A stretch of 64,000 nucleotides of DNA, from NCBI GenBank assembly GCA_964436305.1, contig CAYTCI010000006.1, positions 1-64,000 on the forward strand. Reading direction: 5' to 3'. Under the pieces are notes generated by a model. It was not told where the DNA came from. It ran no database searches and saw nothing but the letters and a program-made list of their open reading frames with translations. A program made the translations under genes and the position numbers. The DNA is from JAKPUX01 sp964436305 (GTDB lineage Bacteria > Zhuqueibacterota > Zhuqueibacteria > Residuimicrobiales > Residuimicrobiaceae). This document shows positions 19,126-26,648 of this stretch, in pieces (the stretch's first letter is position 1; every line of letters begins with the position of its first letter).

Positions 19126-19941
19126 TCAGTGGTTGGCGCGCCCGAGCAATTCATCGATCCGGCAAAAGGAGTAACCCTGGTGGTGCAGCCGGTCGATCAG
19201 CTCCCCGAGACGCAGATAGAACTTGTCGGTCCGGCGCGGATCGGTGCCGACATGAATCAGCAGGATGAATCCGTTCAAGCCGTGGGGATCCTTCTGCTCG
19301 CAGGCCAGAATGGCCTCCCAGATGGCCTGGGAGGAACGATAGCTTTTCATATCCGGCGTGGTATAGTCGGCGTTGGATGAGGTGCCGGGGGTAAAATTGA
19401 AGAGGGTAACCCCCGCAGCGGCGGCCCAGGTCACCTGCTCCTGGTTGTACCATTCATAGGGGGGAATGAAGTAGCGCTCGCGGTAGTTCGGCAGGCCGAA
19501 AGGCGCCATGATCGCATAATTGGCCTGGAGATCAGCGGTGAACTGCTCGCGGCTCACCAGCGAGGAGTCCCGTTTCTCCCAGTCCGCGTAGAGCAGATGC
19601 TTGTCGGAATGGGGGCCGAGATAATGGCCGTCGCGGATCAGTTCCCGGATCAGCCCGGCCCGGGCGGGATCGCGATAAAAATCCCCGGTGAAGAAAAATC
19701 CGGCCCGGACCCCCTTCTCCGCCAGGGTTTGGCGGATGGCGGGACCGCCGTCGGCAAAATCGCCGCCGGTGAAGATCAGAGCAAGTTCCCGCCGGCCGGC
19801 ATCGCCGCGGATGAGGGCGCCATGGTCCCGCTGCGCCGGCGGAGCGGCCGGCCGGCAGGCCAGCACAAGGAGCAGCAGGGCGGGAGAGAGCCGGCGCCAC
19901 TGCACCACGGTCGGGGTTTTGCGGCGGCGGCTAGCGTTCAT
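19126..19941 (-). CDS. Polysaccharide-deacetylase-like lipoprotein
   Basis: The protein has about 271 residues from the ATG at 19941; a GTG at 19950 is also possible. The start overlaps the end of the upstream LOG gene, suggesting translational coupling. A hydrophobic leader ends in V-L-A-C, a plausible lipobox. The NodB-type fold shows motif 1 as F-T-G-G-D-F-A-D-G, the metal-binding H-S-D-K-H, and I-P-P-Y-E-W in place of the usual R-P-P-Y-G. The F-T-G-x-x-F-A-D-G variant is one I associate with a Bacteroidota-type subfamily. The probable role is envelope-anchored de-N- or O-acetylation of a polysaccharide. The neighbouring nagA also handles acetylated amino sugar. Confidence 0.82.
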   Translation of the reverse strand: MNASRRRKTPTVVQWRRLSPALLLLVLACRPAAPPAQRDHGALIRGDAGRRELALIFTGGDFADGGPAIRQTLAEKGVRAGFFFTGDFYRDPARAGLIRELIRDGHYLGPHSDKHLLYADWEKRDSSLVSREQFTADLQANYAIMAPFGLPNYRERYFIPPYEWYNQEQVTWAAAAGVTLFNFTPGTSSNADYTTPDMKSYRSSQAIWEAILACEQKDPHGLNGFILLIHVGTDPRRTDKFYLRLGELIDRLHHQGYSFCRIDELLGRANH

Positions 19942-20809
19942 CGGCCGCACCCGGCCTGAGAAAGTGGGTCTCGAAATGCTTTTTCAGGGTCTGGAAGGCC
20001 GTCTCCACATCGTCCACCTTGTGAAAAAGCCCGAGGTCCTCGGGAGAGACCACCCCCCAGTCGACCATCCGCTCGAAATTGAGCACCTCATTCCAGTATT
20101 CGCTGCCGAACATGACGATGCACAGGGTCTTGTGGACCTTGCCGGTCTGGACCAGGGTGAGCAGTTCGAAGAGCTCATCCATGGTGCCAAATCCGCCGGG
20201 AAAGACCACCAGGGCCTTGGCCAGGTAGACGAACCAGAATTTACGCATGAAAAAGTAGTGGAATTCGAAAGCGAGATCTTCGCTGATGTAGGGATTGGGC
20301 TCCTGTTCAAAGGGCAGGCTGATGTTCATGCCGATGGTGAGGCCCCCCGCCTCGCTGGCGCCGCGGTTGGCGGCCTCCATGATGCCGGGGCCTCCGCCGG
20401 AACAAACGATGAAGCGCTCGCGGGCGTTGAGGGTGGCGGACCATTCGGTGAGCTTGAAGGCCAGCTCGCGGGCGGCCTCGTAATAGTGGGCGAGTTTGAC
20501 CGCGTGGCTGGCCTTGTCAAATTCACGCTGGAATTCCTGGGCGGCGCTGCCGTTGCGCTGCGCCTGCGCCAGCACCCCCTTGAGCTGCTTCTGCGCGACA
20601 TCAAGCGGCAGAACCCGCGCCGAGCCGTAAAAGACCACGGTATTCTTGATGTGGCGGCGGCGCAGGCGCATCTGGGGTTCGAGATATTCGGCGAGGATCC
20701 GGATGGTCCGGGCATCGGAGCTGTTGAGGAACTTGTCGTTGCTGTAGGCCTTGACGGGAAGCGGTTTGGGCGCGGGGTGTTTGTGGTTCTTTTTGTCGAT
20801 CTCAGGCAT
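19931..20809 (-). CDS. LOG-family Rossmann-fold protein
   Basis: The 292-residue protein starts at the ATG at 20809. It carries both hallmark motifs of the LOG (lonely guy)/TIGR00730 family, S-G-G-G-P-G-I-M-E-A and P-G-G-F-G-T-M-D-E. Family members hydrolyse the N-glycosidic bond of nucleoside 5'-monophosphates, including cytokinin ribotides, to release the free base. An N-terminal extension of about 80 residues precedes the core, as in longer family members. It lies between an alpha/beta hydrolase (24 nt upstream) and the deacetylase-like gene (overlap downstream), so it is part of a four-gene operon ending in nagA. Confidence 0.88.
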   Translation of the reverse strand: MPEIDKKNHKHPAPKPLPVKAYSNDKFLNSSDARTIRILAEYLEPQMRLRRRHIKNTVVFYGSARVLPLDVAQKQLKGVLAQAQRNGSAAQEFQREFDKASHAVKLAHYYEAARELAFKLTEWSATLNARERFIVCSGGGPGIMEAANRGASEAGGLTIGMNISLPFEQEPNPYISEDLAFEFHYFFMRKFWFVYLAKALVVFPGGFGTMDELFELLTLVQTGKVHKTLCIVMFGSEYWNEVLNFERMVDWGVVSPEDLGLFHKVDDVETAFQTLKKHFETHFLRPGAADER

Positions 20810-20833
20810 GGATGACCTCGGATGCAGAGCGGA

Positions 20834-21586
20834 TTATAGGTTGCGTTTGAGCCAGATCAGGCTTTGCCGGATGACCTGGTGACGGTGGGCCGGGAGGCTG
20901 AAGGTATGGCTGGCTGCAGGAATTTCCATAAAATCGGCCGGGGGCTGGACCAGGTCGCGAAAGGCCGCGAAACCCTCGACGAAGACCGGGGCGTCTCCGC
21001 TCCCCTGGACGATGAATTTGGGCACGGTGATTCGGCTCAGGGCCGCCTTGATGTCGTAGCGCAGCGCCTCTTCCCAAAAGCTCTTGCGGATCACCCAGCC
21101 GTCATGGACATACTCCTCCACCCGGCTGGCGATCTCATCGAGATTGCCGACATAGTTGAGAAAGGTCTGCTGCATGTCCGGAACGGCCGACCAGGTGATC
21201 AGGGCATCGGCCGGGGTATCGGCCAGGGTGAGGATGGCGACGGCGCCACCCATGCTCAGCCCGAGCACGGCGATTTTTTCATAGCCCCGGCGGCGCCCCC
21301 AGTCGATCGCGTCGCGCAGATTGGCCATATAGCGGCTGACCAGGGAATCAGCAAAGGTGCCGGCGCTGTCGCCCGAGCCGTAAAAGTCGAAGCGCAGGGC
21401 ATCAATGCCCTCGGCGGCGAAGGCGCGAGCTGCCTCGACAAAGATCCGCCGGCAGTCGTTCTTGGAGCTGAGGAAGCCATGGCAGAGGATGACCAGGCGG
21501 GTGCCTTTGGCCGGATGGAGCATGCCGACGATCTGGGATTCCTGGCTGAGGAAGGTGACAGGCGTTTCAGGTGGCGTATGGTGCAT
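20834..21586 (-). CDS. Alpha/beta hydrolase
   Basis: The protein has about 250 residues. I chose the ATG at 21586; an in-frame GTG at 21628 has no well-spaced ribosome site. The fold shows the oxyanion H-G-F-L-S-S, the nucleophile elbow G-L-S-M-G-G, the acid near G-S-G-D-A-P-V-F and the C-terminal A-S-H-T-F histidine, so the triad is complete. It is similar to serine aminopeptidase/esterase-type cytoplasmic hydrolases; the substrate is unknown. It begins the operon that continues with LOG, deacetylase-like and nagA genes. Its leader contains the hairpin array at 21661-21754. Confidence 0.85.
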   Translation of the reverse strand: MHHTPPETPVTFLSQESQIVGMLHPAKGTRLVILCHGFLSSKNDCRRIFVEAARAFAAEGIDALRFDFYGSGDSAGTFADSLVSRYMANLRDAIDWGRRRGYEKIAVLGLSMGGAVAILTLADTPADALITWSAVPDMQQTFLNYVGNLDEIASRVEEYVHDGWVIRKSFWEEALRYDIKAALSRITVPKFIVQGSGDAPVFVEGFAAFRDLVQPPADFMEIPAASHTFSLPAHRHQVIRQSLIWLKRNL

Positions 21587-21660
21587 GGATGGGATCCTGG
21601 GAAAAAGAGAAGGGTTAGCTGACAGCACCCTCGCGGCCGCATAAGGCGGTGGCGAGAAGA

Positions 21661-21754
21661 AAAAAATAGCGCTGACATGACGTCAGCGCTATAAAGGGTG
21701 TTGTCCCATCACTACACATCACTACCCACACCCGACACTGTGCCTTTCGGCACA
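21661..21754 (-). ncRNA. Possible structured leader RNA or small RNA with intrinsic terminator
   Basis: Read on the minus strand: a TGTGCC-GAAA-GGCACA hairpin with a GNRA tetraloop (21739-21754). Then GGGTGT / ACACCC arms (21696-21701 with 21728-21733) enclose a tandem GTAGTGATG repeat. Next is an 11-bp perfect stem ATAGCGCTGAC / GTCAGCGCTAT (21666-21692), followed by seven U. GroEL upstream has its own terminator, so this stem would end a separate transcript starting near 21755. It could be a small RNA or a transcription attenuator ahead of the hydrolase operon. I do not recognise a known riboswitch. Confidence 0.4.
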
Positions 21755-21877
21755 ATATTAAGTTAAGAAAATCCAACTCAAAGTCAAGTTATTTCTTGGC
21801 TAGAGCTAAAATTGGCTAAAAAATGACCAGCTGGAGAGACCGCAACCCGGAGTGTCCCCGCGCGGCCGTTTTCGGGC

Positions 21878-21903
21878 AAAAAAAAGGCCCCCTTGCGGGG
21901 GCC
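21878..21903 (-). terminator. Intrinsic terminator of groES-groEL
   Basis: A GGCCCCC / GGGGGCC stem with a TTGC loop; on the minus strand it is followed by eight U, 10 nt after the groEL stop. Confidence 0.9.
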
Positions 21904-21912
21904 TGGTGAATA

Positions 21913-23532
21913 TTAGTACATATCGGCGCCGGGAGGCATCGGCGGGGTAGCCGGCTTGGGCTCCGGTTTCTCCGCGATGGCGCACTCGGTCATCAGGAAG
22001 AGGCTCGCCACCGAAGCGGCGTTTTCCAGGGCGATACGTGACACCTTGGTCGGGTAGATGACGCCAGCCTTGTAGAGATCCTCGAAGGTCTCGCTTTCGG
22101 CGTTGAAGCCGAAGGCGCCATCGGTCTCGCGCACCTTTTGCACCACGATCGAGCCTTCCCAGCCGGCATTCTCGGAGATCAGGCGGATCGGCTCTTCGAG
22201 AGCACGGCGCAGGATGGCAATACCGATCTTCTCATCGCCATTGACCTGGAGCTTGTCGAGGGCGGGAAGGGCGCGCAGATAGGCGATACCGCCGCCGGGG
22301 ACGATACCTTCCTCAACTGCCGCGCGGGTGGCGTGCAAGGCATCCTCAACACGCGCCTTTTTCTCCTTCATCTCAACCTCGGTGGCCGCGCCGACCTGAA
22401 GGACCGCAACACCGCCGGCCAGCTTGGCCAGACGTTCCTGCAGCTTCTCCTTGTCGTAATCGGAGGTCGAGGTCTCGATCTGCTTCTTGATCTGGGCGAT
22501 GCGGCCCTTGATGTCCTCGGTCTTGCCGGCACCCTCAACGATGGTGGTGTTGTCCTTGTCGATGGTGATGCGCTTGGCTTTGCCGAGATCGTTCATGGTG
22601 GTATTCTCGAGCTTGAAACCGGTCTCCTCGGAGATCACCCGGCCGCCGGTGAGGACGGCGATGTCTTCGAGCATGGCTTTGCGGCGATCGCCAAAGCCGG
22701 GGGCCTTGACGGCGGCGATGCGCAGGGTGCCGCGGATCTTGTTGACCACCAGGGTGGCCAGGGCCTCGCCCTCGATATCCTCGGCGATGATCAGCATCGG
22801 CCGGCCGGTCTGGGCCACTTTCTCCAGGATCGGCAGGAGGTCCTTCATGGCGCTGATCTTCTTGTCATAGATCAGGACCATGACCTCTTCGAGGACTGCT
22901 TCCATGGTGTCCGGATTGGTGACAAAATAGGGGGAGATATAACCGCGGTCGAACTGCATACCCTCGACCACCTCGAGACTGGTATCGGTGCTCTTGGCTT
23001 CCTCGACGGTGATGACGCCGTCCTTGCCGACCTTCTCCATGGCGTCCGCGATCAGTTCGCCGATGGCCTTGTCGTTGTTGGCGGAGATGGCCCCAACCTG
23101 GGCGATCTCGGTCTTGCCCGGGATCGGCTTGCTCAGCTTGCGCAGCTCCTCAACCACCGACTTGACGCCCTTCTCGATGCCGCGTTTCAGGGCCATCGGA
23201 TTGGAGCCGGCGGTGACATTCTTCAAGCCTTCACGCACGATCGCCTGGGCCAGCACGGTCGCCGTCGTAGTGCCATCGCCAGCCACATCGCTGGTCTTGG
23301 AGGCCACTTCGCGCACCATCTGGGCGCCCATGTTCTCGAGGGGATCTTCCAACTCGACCTCTTTGGCCACGGTCACGCCATCCTTGGTCACCGTCGGGGC
23401 GCCAAACTTTTTGTCGATCACGACGTTACGGCCTTTCGGACCGAGGGTTGCGCCCACCGCTTTGGCCAGCTTGTCGACACCGACCTTCATGGCGTTGCGC
23501 GCTTCTACGTCAAATTCAATAATCTTTGCCAT
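21913..23532 (-). CDS. groEL: Chaperonin GroEL
   Basis: The 539-residue 60-kDa chaperonin starts at the ATG at 23532, giving the standard M-A-K-I-I-E-F N-terminus. Family hallmarks include V-G-A-T-L-G-P-K-G-R-N, A-G-D-G-T-T-T-A-T-V-L and A-A-V-E-E-G-I-V-P-G-G-G. It assembles as a double heptamer that folds proteins with GroES and ATP. The C-terminal tail is Pro/Glu-rich (ending P-P-M-P-P-G-A-D-M-Y) instead of the usual Gly-Gly-Met repeats. It is 49 nt after groES and cotranscribed from the CIRCE-controlled promoter. Confidence 0.98.
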   Translation of the reverse strand: MAKIIEFDVEARNAMKVGVDKLAKAVGATLGPKGRNVVIDKKFGAPTVTKDGVTVAKEVELEDPLENMGAQMVREVASKTSDVAGDGTTTATVLAQAIVREGLKNVTAGSNPMALKRGIEKGVKSVVEELRKLSKPIPGKTEIAQVGAISANNDKAIGELIADAMEKVGKDGVITVEEAKSTDTSLEVVEGMQFDRGYISPYFVTNPDTMEAVLEEVMVLIYDKKISAMKDLLPILEKVAQTGRPMLIIAEDIEGEALATLVVNKIRGTLRIAAVKAPGFGDRRKAMLEDIAVLTGGRVISEETGFKLENTTMNDLGKAKRITIDKDNTTIVEGAGKTEDIKGRIAQIKKQIETSTSDYDKEKLQERLAKLAGGVAVLQVGAATEVEMKEKKARVEDALHATRAAVEEGIVPGGGIAYLRALPALDKLQVNGDEKIGIAILRRALEEPIRLISENAGWEGSIVVQKVRETDGAFGFNAESETFEDLYKAGVIYPTKVSRIALENAASVASLFLMTECAIAEKPEPKPATPPMPPGADMY

Positions 23533-23581
23533 ATGAACAAAACCTCCAGATAAAAAGGACTGATTCCAAGGGGTGGTTTGA

Positions 23582-23866
23582 CTAGATGATGGCGAAAATG
23601 TCACTCTCGCGCATGATCAGATACTCTTGCTTGTCAATGGTCACTTCGGTGCCGCTGTATTTGCCATAGAGCACCTGATCGCCCACCTTCACGCTCATCT
23701 CGATCTTGGCGCCGCTTTCCGAAATCTTGCCCGGGCCGACGGCAACGATGGTGCCCTGCATCGGCTTCTCTTTCGCCGTGTCGGGGATGATAATGCTGCC
23801 CTGTTTGACCTCTTGCTCTTCGACCGGCTTGACAACCACGCGATCGGCTAACGGTTTGATGGTCAT
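23582..23866 (-). CDS. groES: Co-chaperonin GroES
   Basis: The 94-residue protein starts with M-T-I-K-P-L-A-D-R-V-V-V-K-P, the canonical GroES N-terminus, and contains the mobile-loop region around residues 16-35 (E-Q-E-V-K-Q-G-S-I-I-I-P-D-T). It forms the heptameric lid of GroEL. A GGAGG site lies a few bases before the ATG. First gene of the groESL operon. Confidence 0.98.
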   Translation of the reverse strand: MTIKPLADRVVVKPVEEQEVKQGSIIIPDTAKEKPMQGTIVAVGPGKISESGAKIEMSVKVGDQVLYGKYSGTEVTIDKQEYLIMRESDIFAII

Positions 23867-23912
23867 ATGATAGCCTCCAATGCGATTAATTGATTATTAT
23901 TACTTGTCCTTG

Positions 23913-23939
23913 TTAGCACTCACCTGAAGTGAGTGCTAA
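23913..23939 (-). promoter_or_regulatory. CIRCE operator (HrcA-binding)
   Basis: A perfect inverted repeat TTAGCACTC-N9-GAGTGCTAA matches the CIRCE consensus at every position. It sits at about the transcription start of groES, so the heat-shock repressor HrcA is expected to control groESL. No hrcA gene is in the window. Confidence 0.97.
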
Positions 23940-23947
23940 CAATATAC

Positions 23948-23975
23948 AATTTACACTTTTTAAAATCCCAATCAA
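23948..23975 (-). promoter_or_regulatory. Probable groESL promoter
   Basis: Minus-strand TTGATT (23970-23975), a 16-nt spacer and TAAATT (23948-23953). The predicted start falls at the edge of CIRCE, the usual arrangement for HrcA repression. Confidence 0.5.
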
Positions 23976-24046
23976 GCTTTTTTTATTCCCGCTGATGCCA
24001 TTTCCCTGCTTCACCACGGCAGAATGCATTTCCGTCTATTTTTCGC

Positions 24047-24075
24047 TTGACATTGGCCATGCCAGTGGATATATT
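24047..24075 (+). promoter_or_regulatory. Near-consensus sigma70-type promoter for khpA
   Basis: TTGACA (24047-24052), a 17-nt spacer, TATATT (24070-24075). The predicted start near 24082 leaves an untranslated leader of about 100 nt before khpA. Confidence 0.7.
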
Positions 24076-24184
24076 TAAATTGAGGTAAATTCAATCGTTC
24101 TTTGCATTTCACGCATCAAGGCAAGGCAGCAGTACCCAATCCACGGTCTGATACACGCATTAAGCTGCAGGAAGGGGCGACTGG

Positions 24185-24415
24185 ATGAAAGAATTTGTCG
24201 AGTACATCGTCAAGCATTTGGTCGATAATCCGGACGAGGTCAAGGTCTCCGAGGTATTCGGCGAAACCACGGTGGTCTACGAGCTCCGCGTTTCCCAACC
24301 CGATATGGGTAAGGTTATCGGCAAAAACGGGCGGACGGCTCACGCCATCCGCGTCCTCCTGAGTGCGGTTTCGCGCAAGGCGGGCAAACACGCAACCCTC
24401 GAAATTCTGGAGTAG
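24185..24415 (+). CDS. khpA: KH-domain RNA-binding protein KhpA
   Basis: The 76-residue protein starts at the ATG at 24185, with AGGAAGGGG upstream. It is a single KH domain with the G-K-V-I-G-K-N-G-R-T signature (GxxG loop G-K-N-G). KhpA proteins are small cytoplasmic RNA-binding factors (YlqC family) that partner with Jag/KhpB and affect cell division and envelope growth in some bacteria. In many genomes it lies between rpsP and rimM; here it is a single gene with a strong promoter and terminator. Confidence 0.92.
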   Translation: MKEFVEYIVKHLVDNPDEVKVSEVFGETTVVYELRVSQPDMGKVIGKNGRTAHAIRVLLSAVSRKAGKHATLEILE

Positions 24416-24502
24416 CGATTCAATAAACCAACACGATATCGAGGGGGAAATCGGGTACCGGCTGCCACAGGGTGCCCGTTTGAAAGCGGAGCCATCTGAT
24501 AG

Positions 24503-24537
24503 AAAGGGCCGCGCGACAGGGTTCAGCGGCCCTTTTT
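24503..24537. terminator. Bidirectional intrinsic terminator between khpA and rlmH
   Basis: An AAAGGGCCGC / GCGGCCCTTT stem with a 13-nt loop and a following T run ends khpA. The same inverted repeat abuts the rlmH stop codon on the other strand. Confidence 0.8.
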
Positions 24538-25000
24538 ATTTGTGGTATTTTTCCCCACGCAGGATGGTAAAGGCGCGGTAGACCTGTTCGAGCAGGAGGG
24601 TGAGGGCCAGTTCGTGCGCCAGGGTCAAGCGCGAGAGCGACAGCTGCTGGTCGGCCCGCGCCAGCACCGCCTCCCCGAGGCCATAGGGCCCGCCGACGCA
24701 AAAAAGCAGGCTTTTGCGCCCCGAGGTCTGCTGCCGTGCCAGCTCACGGCTGAAGGCGGCGGAATCCAGCATCGGTCCCTCACTGGTTAACGCCACACAC
24801 CAGTCCTGCGGCGCTATCTTGTCCAGCAGCAAAGCCGCCTCGCGCGCGCGGATCTCGCCGACCGGCAGATCCCCGCGGACCGCACGGACCTGAAGATACT
24901 CAATCGGCGTATAGTGCCGGATCCGGCCCAGATAGGTCTCGCTCAGGGCGAGGTAATGGGGATCCCCCGGCTTGCCCACGCTGAGAATCGTGATTTTCAT
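24536..25000 (-). CDS. rlmH: 23S rRNA pseudouridine-1915 N3-methyltransferase
   Basis: The 154-residue SPOUT methyltransferase starts at the ATG at 25000 (M-K-I-T-I-L), matching the family's usual length and N-terminus; an in-frame ATG at 25015 is possible. C-terminal features include F-C-V-G-G-P-Y-G-L, the trefoil-knot SAM-binding loop, S-L-S-R-L-T-L-A-H-E-L and the Y-R-A-F-T-I-L-R-G-E-K-Y-H ending. It methylates helix 69 of the ribosome. It is convergent with khpA and divergent from a small Cys-rich ORF whose start lies only 13 nt away. Confidence 0.96.
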   Translation of the reverse strand: MKITILSVGKPGDPHYLALSETYLGRIRHYTPIEYLQVRAVRGDLPVGEIRAREAALLLDKIAPQDWCVALTSEGPMLDSAAFSRELARQQTSGRKSLLFCVGGPYGLGEAVLARADQQLSLSRLTLAHELALTLLLEQVYRAFTILRGEKYHK

Positions 25001-25013
25001 AACGGAAAGGCCC

Positions 25014-25235
25014 ATGACGACAGACGATAAAAATGCCGGTGTCAGCACCAGCCGGATCAAATTCTGCGATCTCCGCTGCGAGCACGCCGCGTTCGCAACC
25101 GAGGAGCACCTCGATGGCGCCAACAGCTGCCGCACCTTCGCCGCCCTGTGGTGCCGGGCTCTGGAGCAGGTCGTCACCAAGAATGCTCCCTGCACCCTGC
25201 TCTTCGGCTCCCGCCGTCCCAAGTCCAACCTCTAG
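25014..25235 (+). CDS. Small Cys-rich conserved-type protein, unknown function
   Basis: The 73-residue ORF starts at the ATG at 25014, with GGAAAGG only 3-4 nt upstream, and is divergent from rlmH. Five cysteines are arranged as F-C-D-L-R-C, S-C-R-T-F-A-A-L-W-C and N-A-P-C, suggesting metal or zinc binding. I recall short proteins with an S-C-R-T-F-x-A-x-x-C / K-N-x-P-C pattern in Desulfuromonadota-like bacteria, without known function. The close start-to-start spacing means its promoter would lie inside rlmH. It ends 30 nt before the convergent M23 gene. Confidence 0.55.
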   Translation: MTTDDKNAGVSTSRIKFCDLRCEHAAFATEEHLDGANSCRTFAALWCRALEQVVTKNAPCTLLFGSRRPKSNL

Positions 25236-25265
25236 CTTCGCATCACCGCACTGGCCGGCGCCTTG

Positions 25266-26573
25266 CTACAACTGCGGCATGGTCCGGGGCGCCGCTGCCG
25301 TGCCGGCCAGCACCGGCTGCAGCACCTTGCCCCGCACCGGCGCTGCCGCCAGCAGAGCCAGCTGGGCCTCCTTGACCTCCGCAAAACGCGTCATCTCCGC
25401 GGCCGGTATCGGATCGCCGGAGGCATTCTTGATCTTCATGGGATTGACCGGGCGGCCGTTTTCGTAGAAGCAATAGTGCAGGTGCGGGCCGGTGGCCAGT
25501 CCGGTGCTGCCGACGTAGCCGATGACGTCGCGCTGCGTCACCTTTGATCCGGCTGATACTCCGGCAGCGAAGCCGCTGAGATGGCCATAGACGGTGACGA
25601 AATGGGGATTCTTGTGCCGGATCTTGATGAAATTCCCCAGTCCCCCGCCTTCATAGCCCTTTTCCACCACGATCCCGTCGGCCGCGGCGCAAACCGGCGT
25701 GCCCGCAGCAGCAACGAAGTCGATCCCGTAATGCGGCCGCACGATCTTGAGGATGGGATGCCGGCGGGCGCCACTGAAATGGGAGCTGATCCGCCGGTAG
25801 TTGAGTGGAGATTTCAAAAAGGTTTTCTGGAAAGAGCGGCCCTCGAGATCGTAATAGCCCCCCTGCTCTCCCTGTTGATAAAAGATGGCGCTGCGCGCAA
25901 CACCACTGCAGCGATACTGCCCCGAAAGCACCCGCCCATAGCGGATAAAATCGCCCAGACTGTCCGGCCGCCCCGGATCCAGCACATACTCGGCCTCATA
26001 GACCATGCGGAATTCATCCCCGGCCTGGGGATCAACGAAGAAATCGATGTCCCACTGAAACAGATCGCTGAAGGCGATGATCAGCTCATCGCTCTCGCCC
26101 ATCTCGCGCACGGCGTCGTAAAGGGTGGTGGTCACCGCGCCGCTCAGGGTGAAAATTTTGCGGATCAACGGCAGCTGCACCACCTGCGGCTGCAGCACCC
26201 CAAGGGAGTCCCGGACCACCCGGATGGTCTTGTCCATCTCCGGATAGTATTCGAAACCATGGACGGCGCCGGTCGAATCGGTGAGAATGCTGTAGCCTTT
26301 TTCACCGCGGATCTTGCGCACATCGAAAACACGGGCGAAGGTGGTGACCAGCTCCCGGGTGAGGACCCGGTCAACGATATCGCGCAGCAGCACCTTTTCC
26401 AGCGTTTCACCGTGACGGAAGGTTCCCTCCTTGCGCAGCAGGACCTTCTCGCGGGGTTTACGGCTGGCCTGAATCACTTCCGGTGTTGTGCGGCAGGCGC
26501 TCCAGCAGAGGCCGGCGGTGAGGAGCAGAAGGAGGAGCCAGCGCGGGCGATGGCCTGGATCGATCAGTTTCAT
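25266..26573 (-). CDS. M23 (LytM) family peptidoglycan endopeptidase
   Basis: The 435-residue protein starts at the ATG at 26573. An N-terminal export signal ends in W-S-A-C, which may be a weak lipobox. A middle region of about 250 residues resembles the N-terminal domain of OapA/MepM-like peptidases. A LytM zinc peptidase domain (about 285-400) carries the ligands H-Y-G-I-D and G-P-H-L-H-Y. All zinc and catalytic residues appear present, so cleavage of peptidoglycan cross-links is likely. An Ala/Pro-rich tail follows. It is divergent from the sugar reductase-like gene. Confidence 0.9.
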   Translation of the reverse strand: MKLIDPGHRPRWLLLLLLTAGLCWSACRTTPEVIQASRKPREKVLLRKEGTFRHGETLEKVLLRDIVDRVLTRELVTTFARVFDVRKIRGEKGYSILTDSTGAVHGFEYYPEMDKTIRVVRDSLGVLQPQVVQLPLIRKIFTLSGAVTTTLYDAVREMGESDELIIAFSDLFQWDIDFFVDPQAGDEFRMVYEAEYVLDPGRPDSLGDFIRYGRVLSGQYRCSGVARSAIFYQQGEQGGYYDLEGRSFQKTFLKSPLNYRRISSHFSGARRHPILKIVRPHYGIDFVAAAGTPVCAAADGIVVEKGYEGGGLGNFIKIRHKNPHFVTVYGHLSGFAAGVSAGSKVTQRDVIGYVGSTGLATGPHLHYCFYENGRPVNPMKIKNASGDPIPAAEMTRFAEVKEAQLALLAAAPVRGKVLQPVLAGTAAAPRTMPQL

Positions 26574-26648
26574 GGGGTACGTCCAAAATGCACTTTGTTT
26601 GTTGCGGCTAAATTCGTTAATTTGGGCTTAACCTGAATGGGAGGCTTC

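Noticed and set aside
21702..21727. Tandem GTAGTGATG repeat as a possible CRISPR remnant
   Set aside because: Only two 9-nt copies with 1 nt between; it fits better as a loop of the hairpin array.
22138..23553. A 471-codon plus-strand open frame over groEL
   Set aside because: Well-known type of antisense frame of groEL; the minus-strand product is unambiguous.
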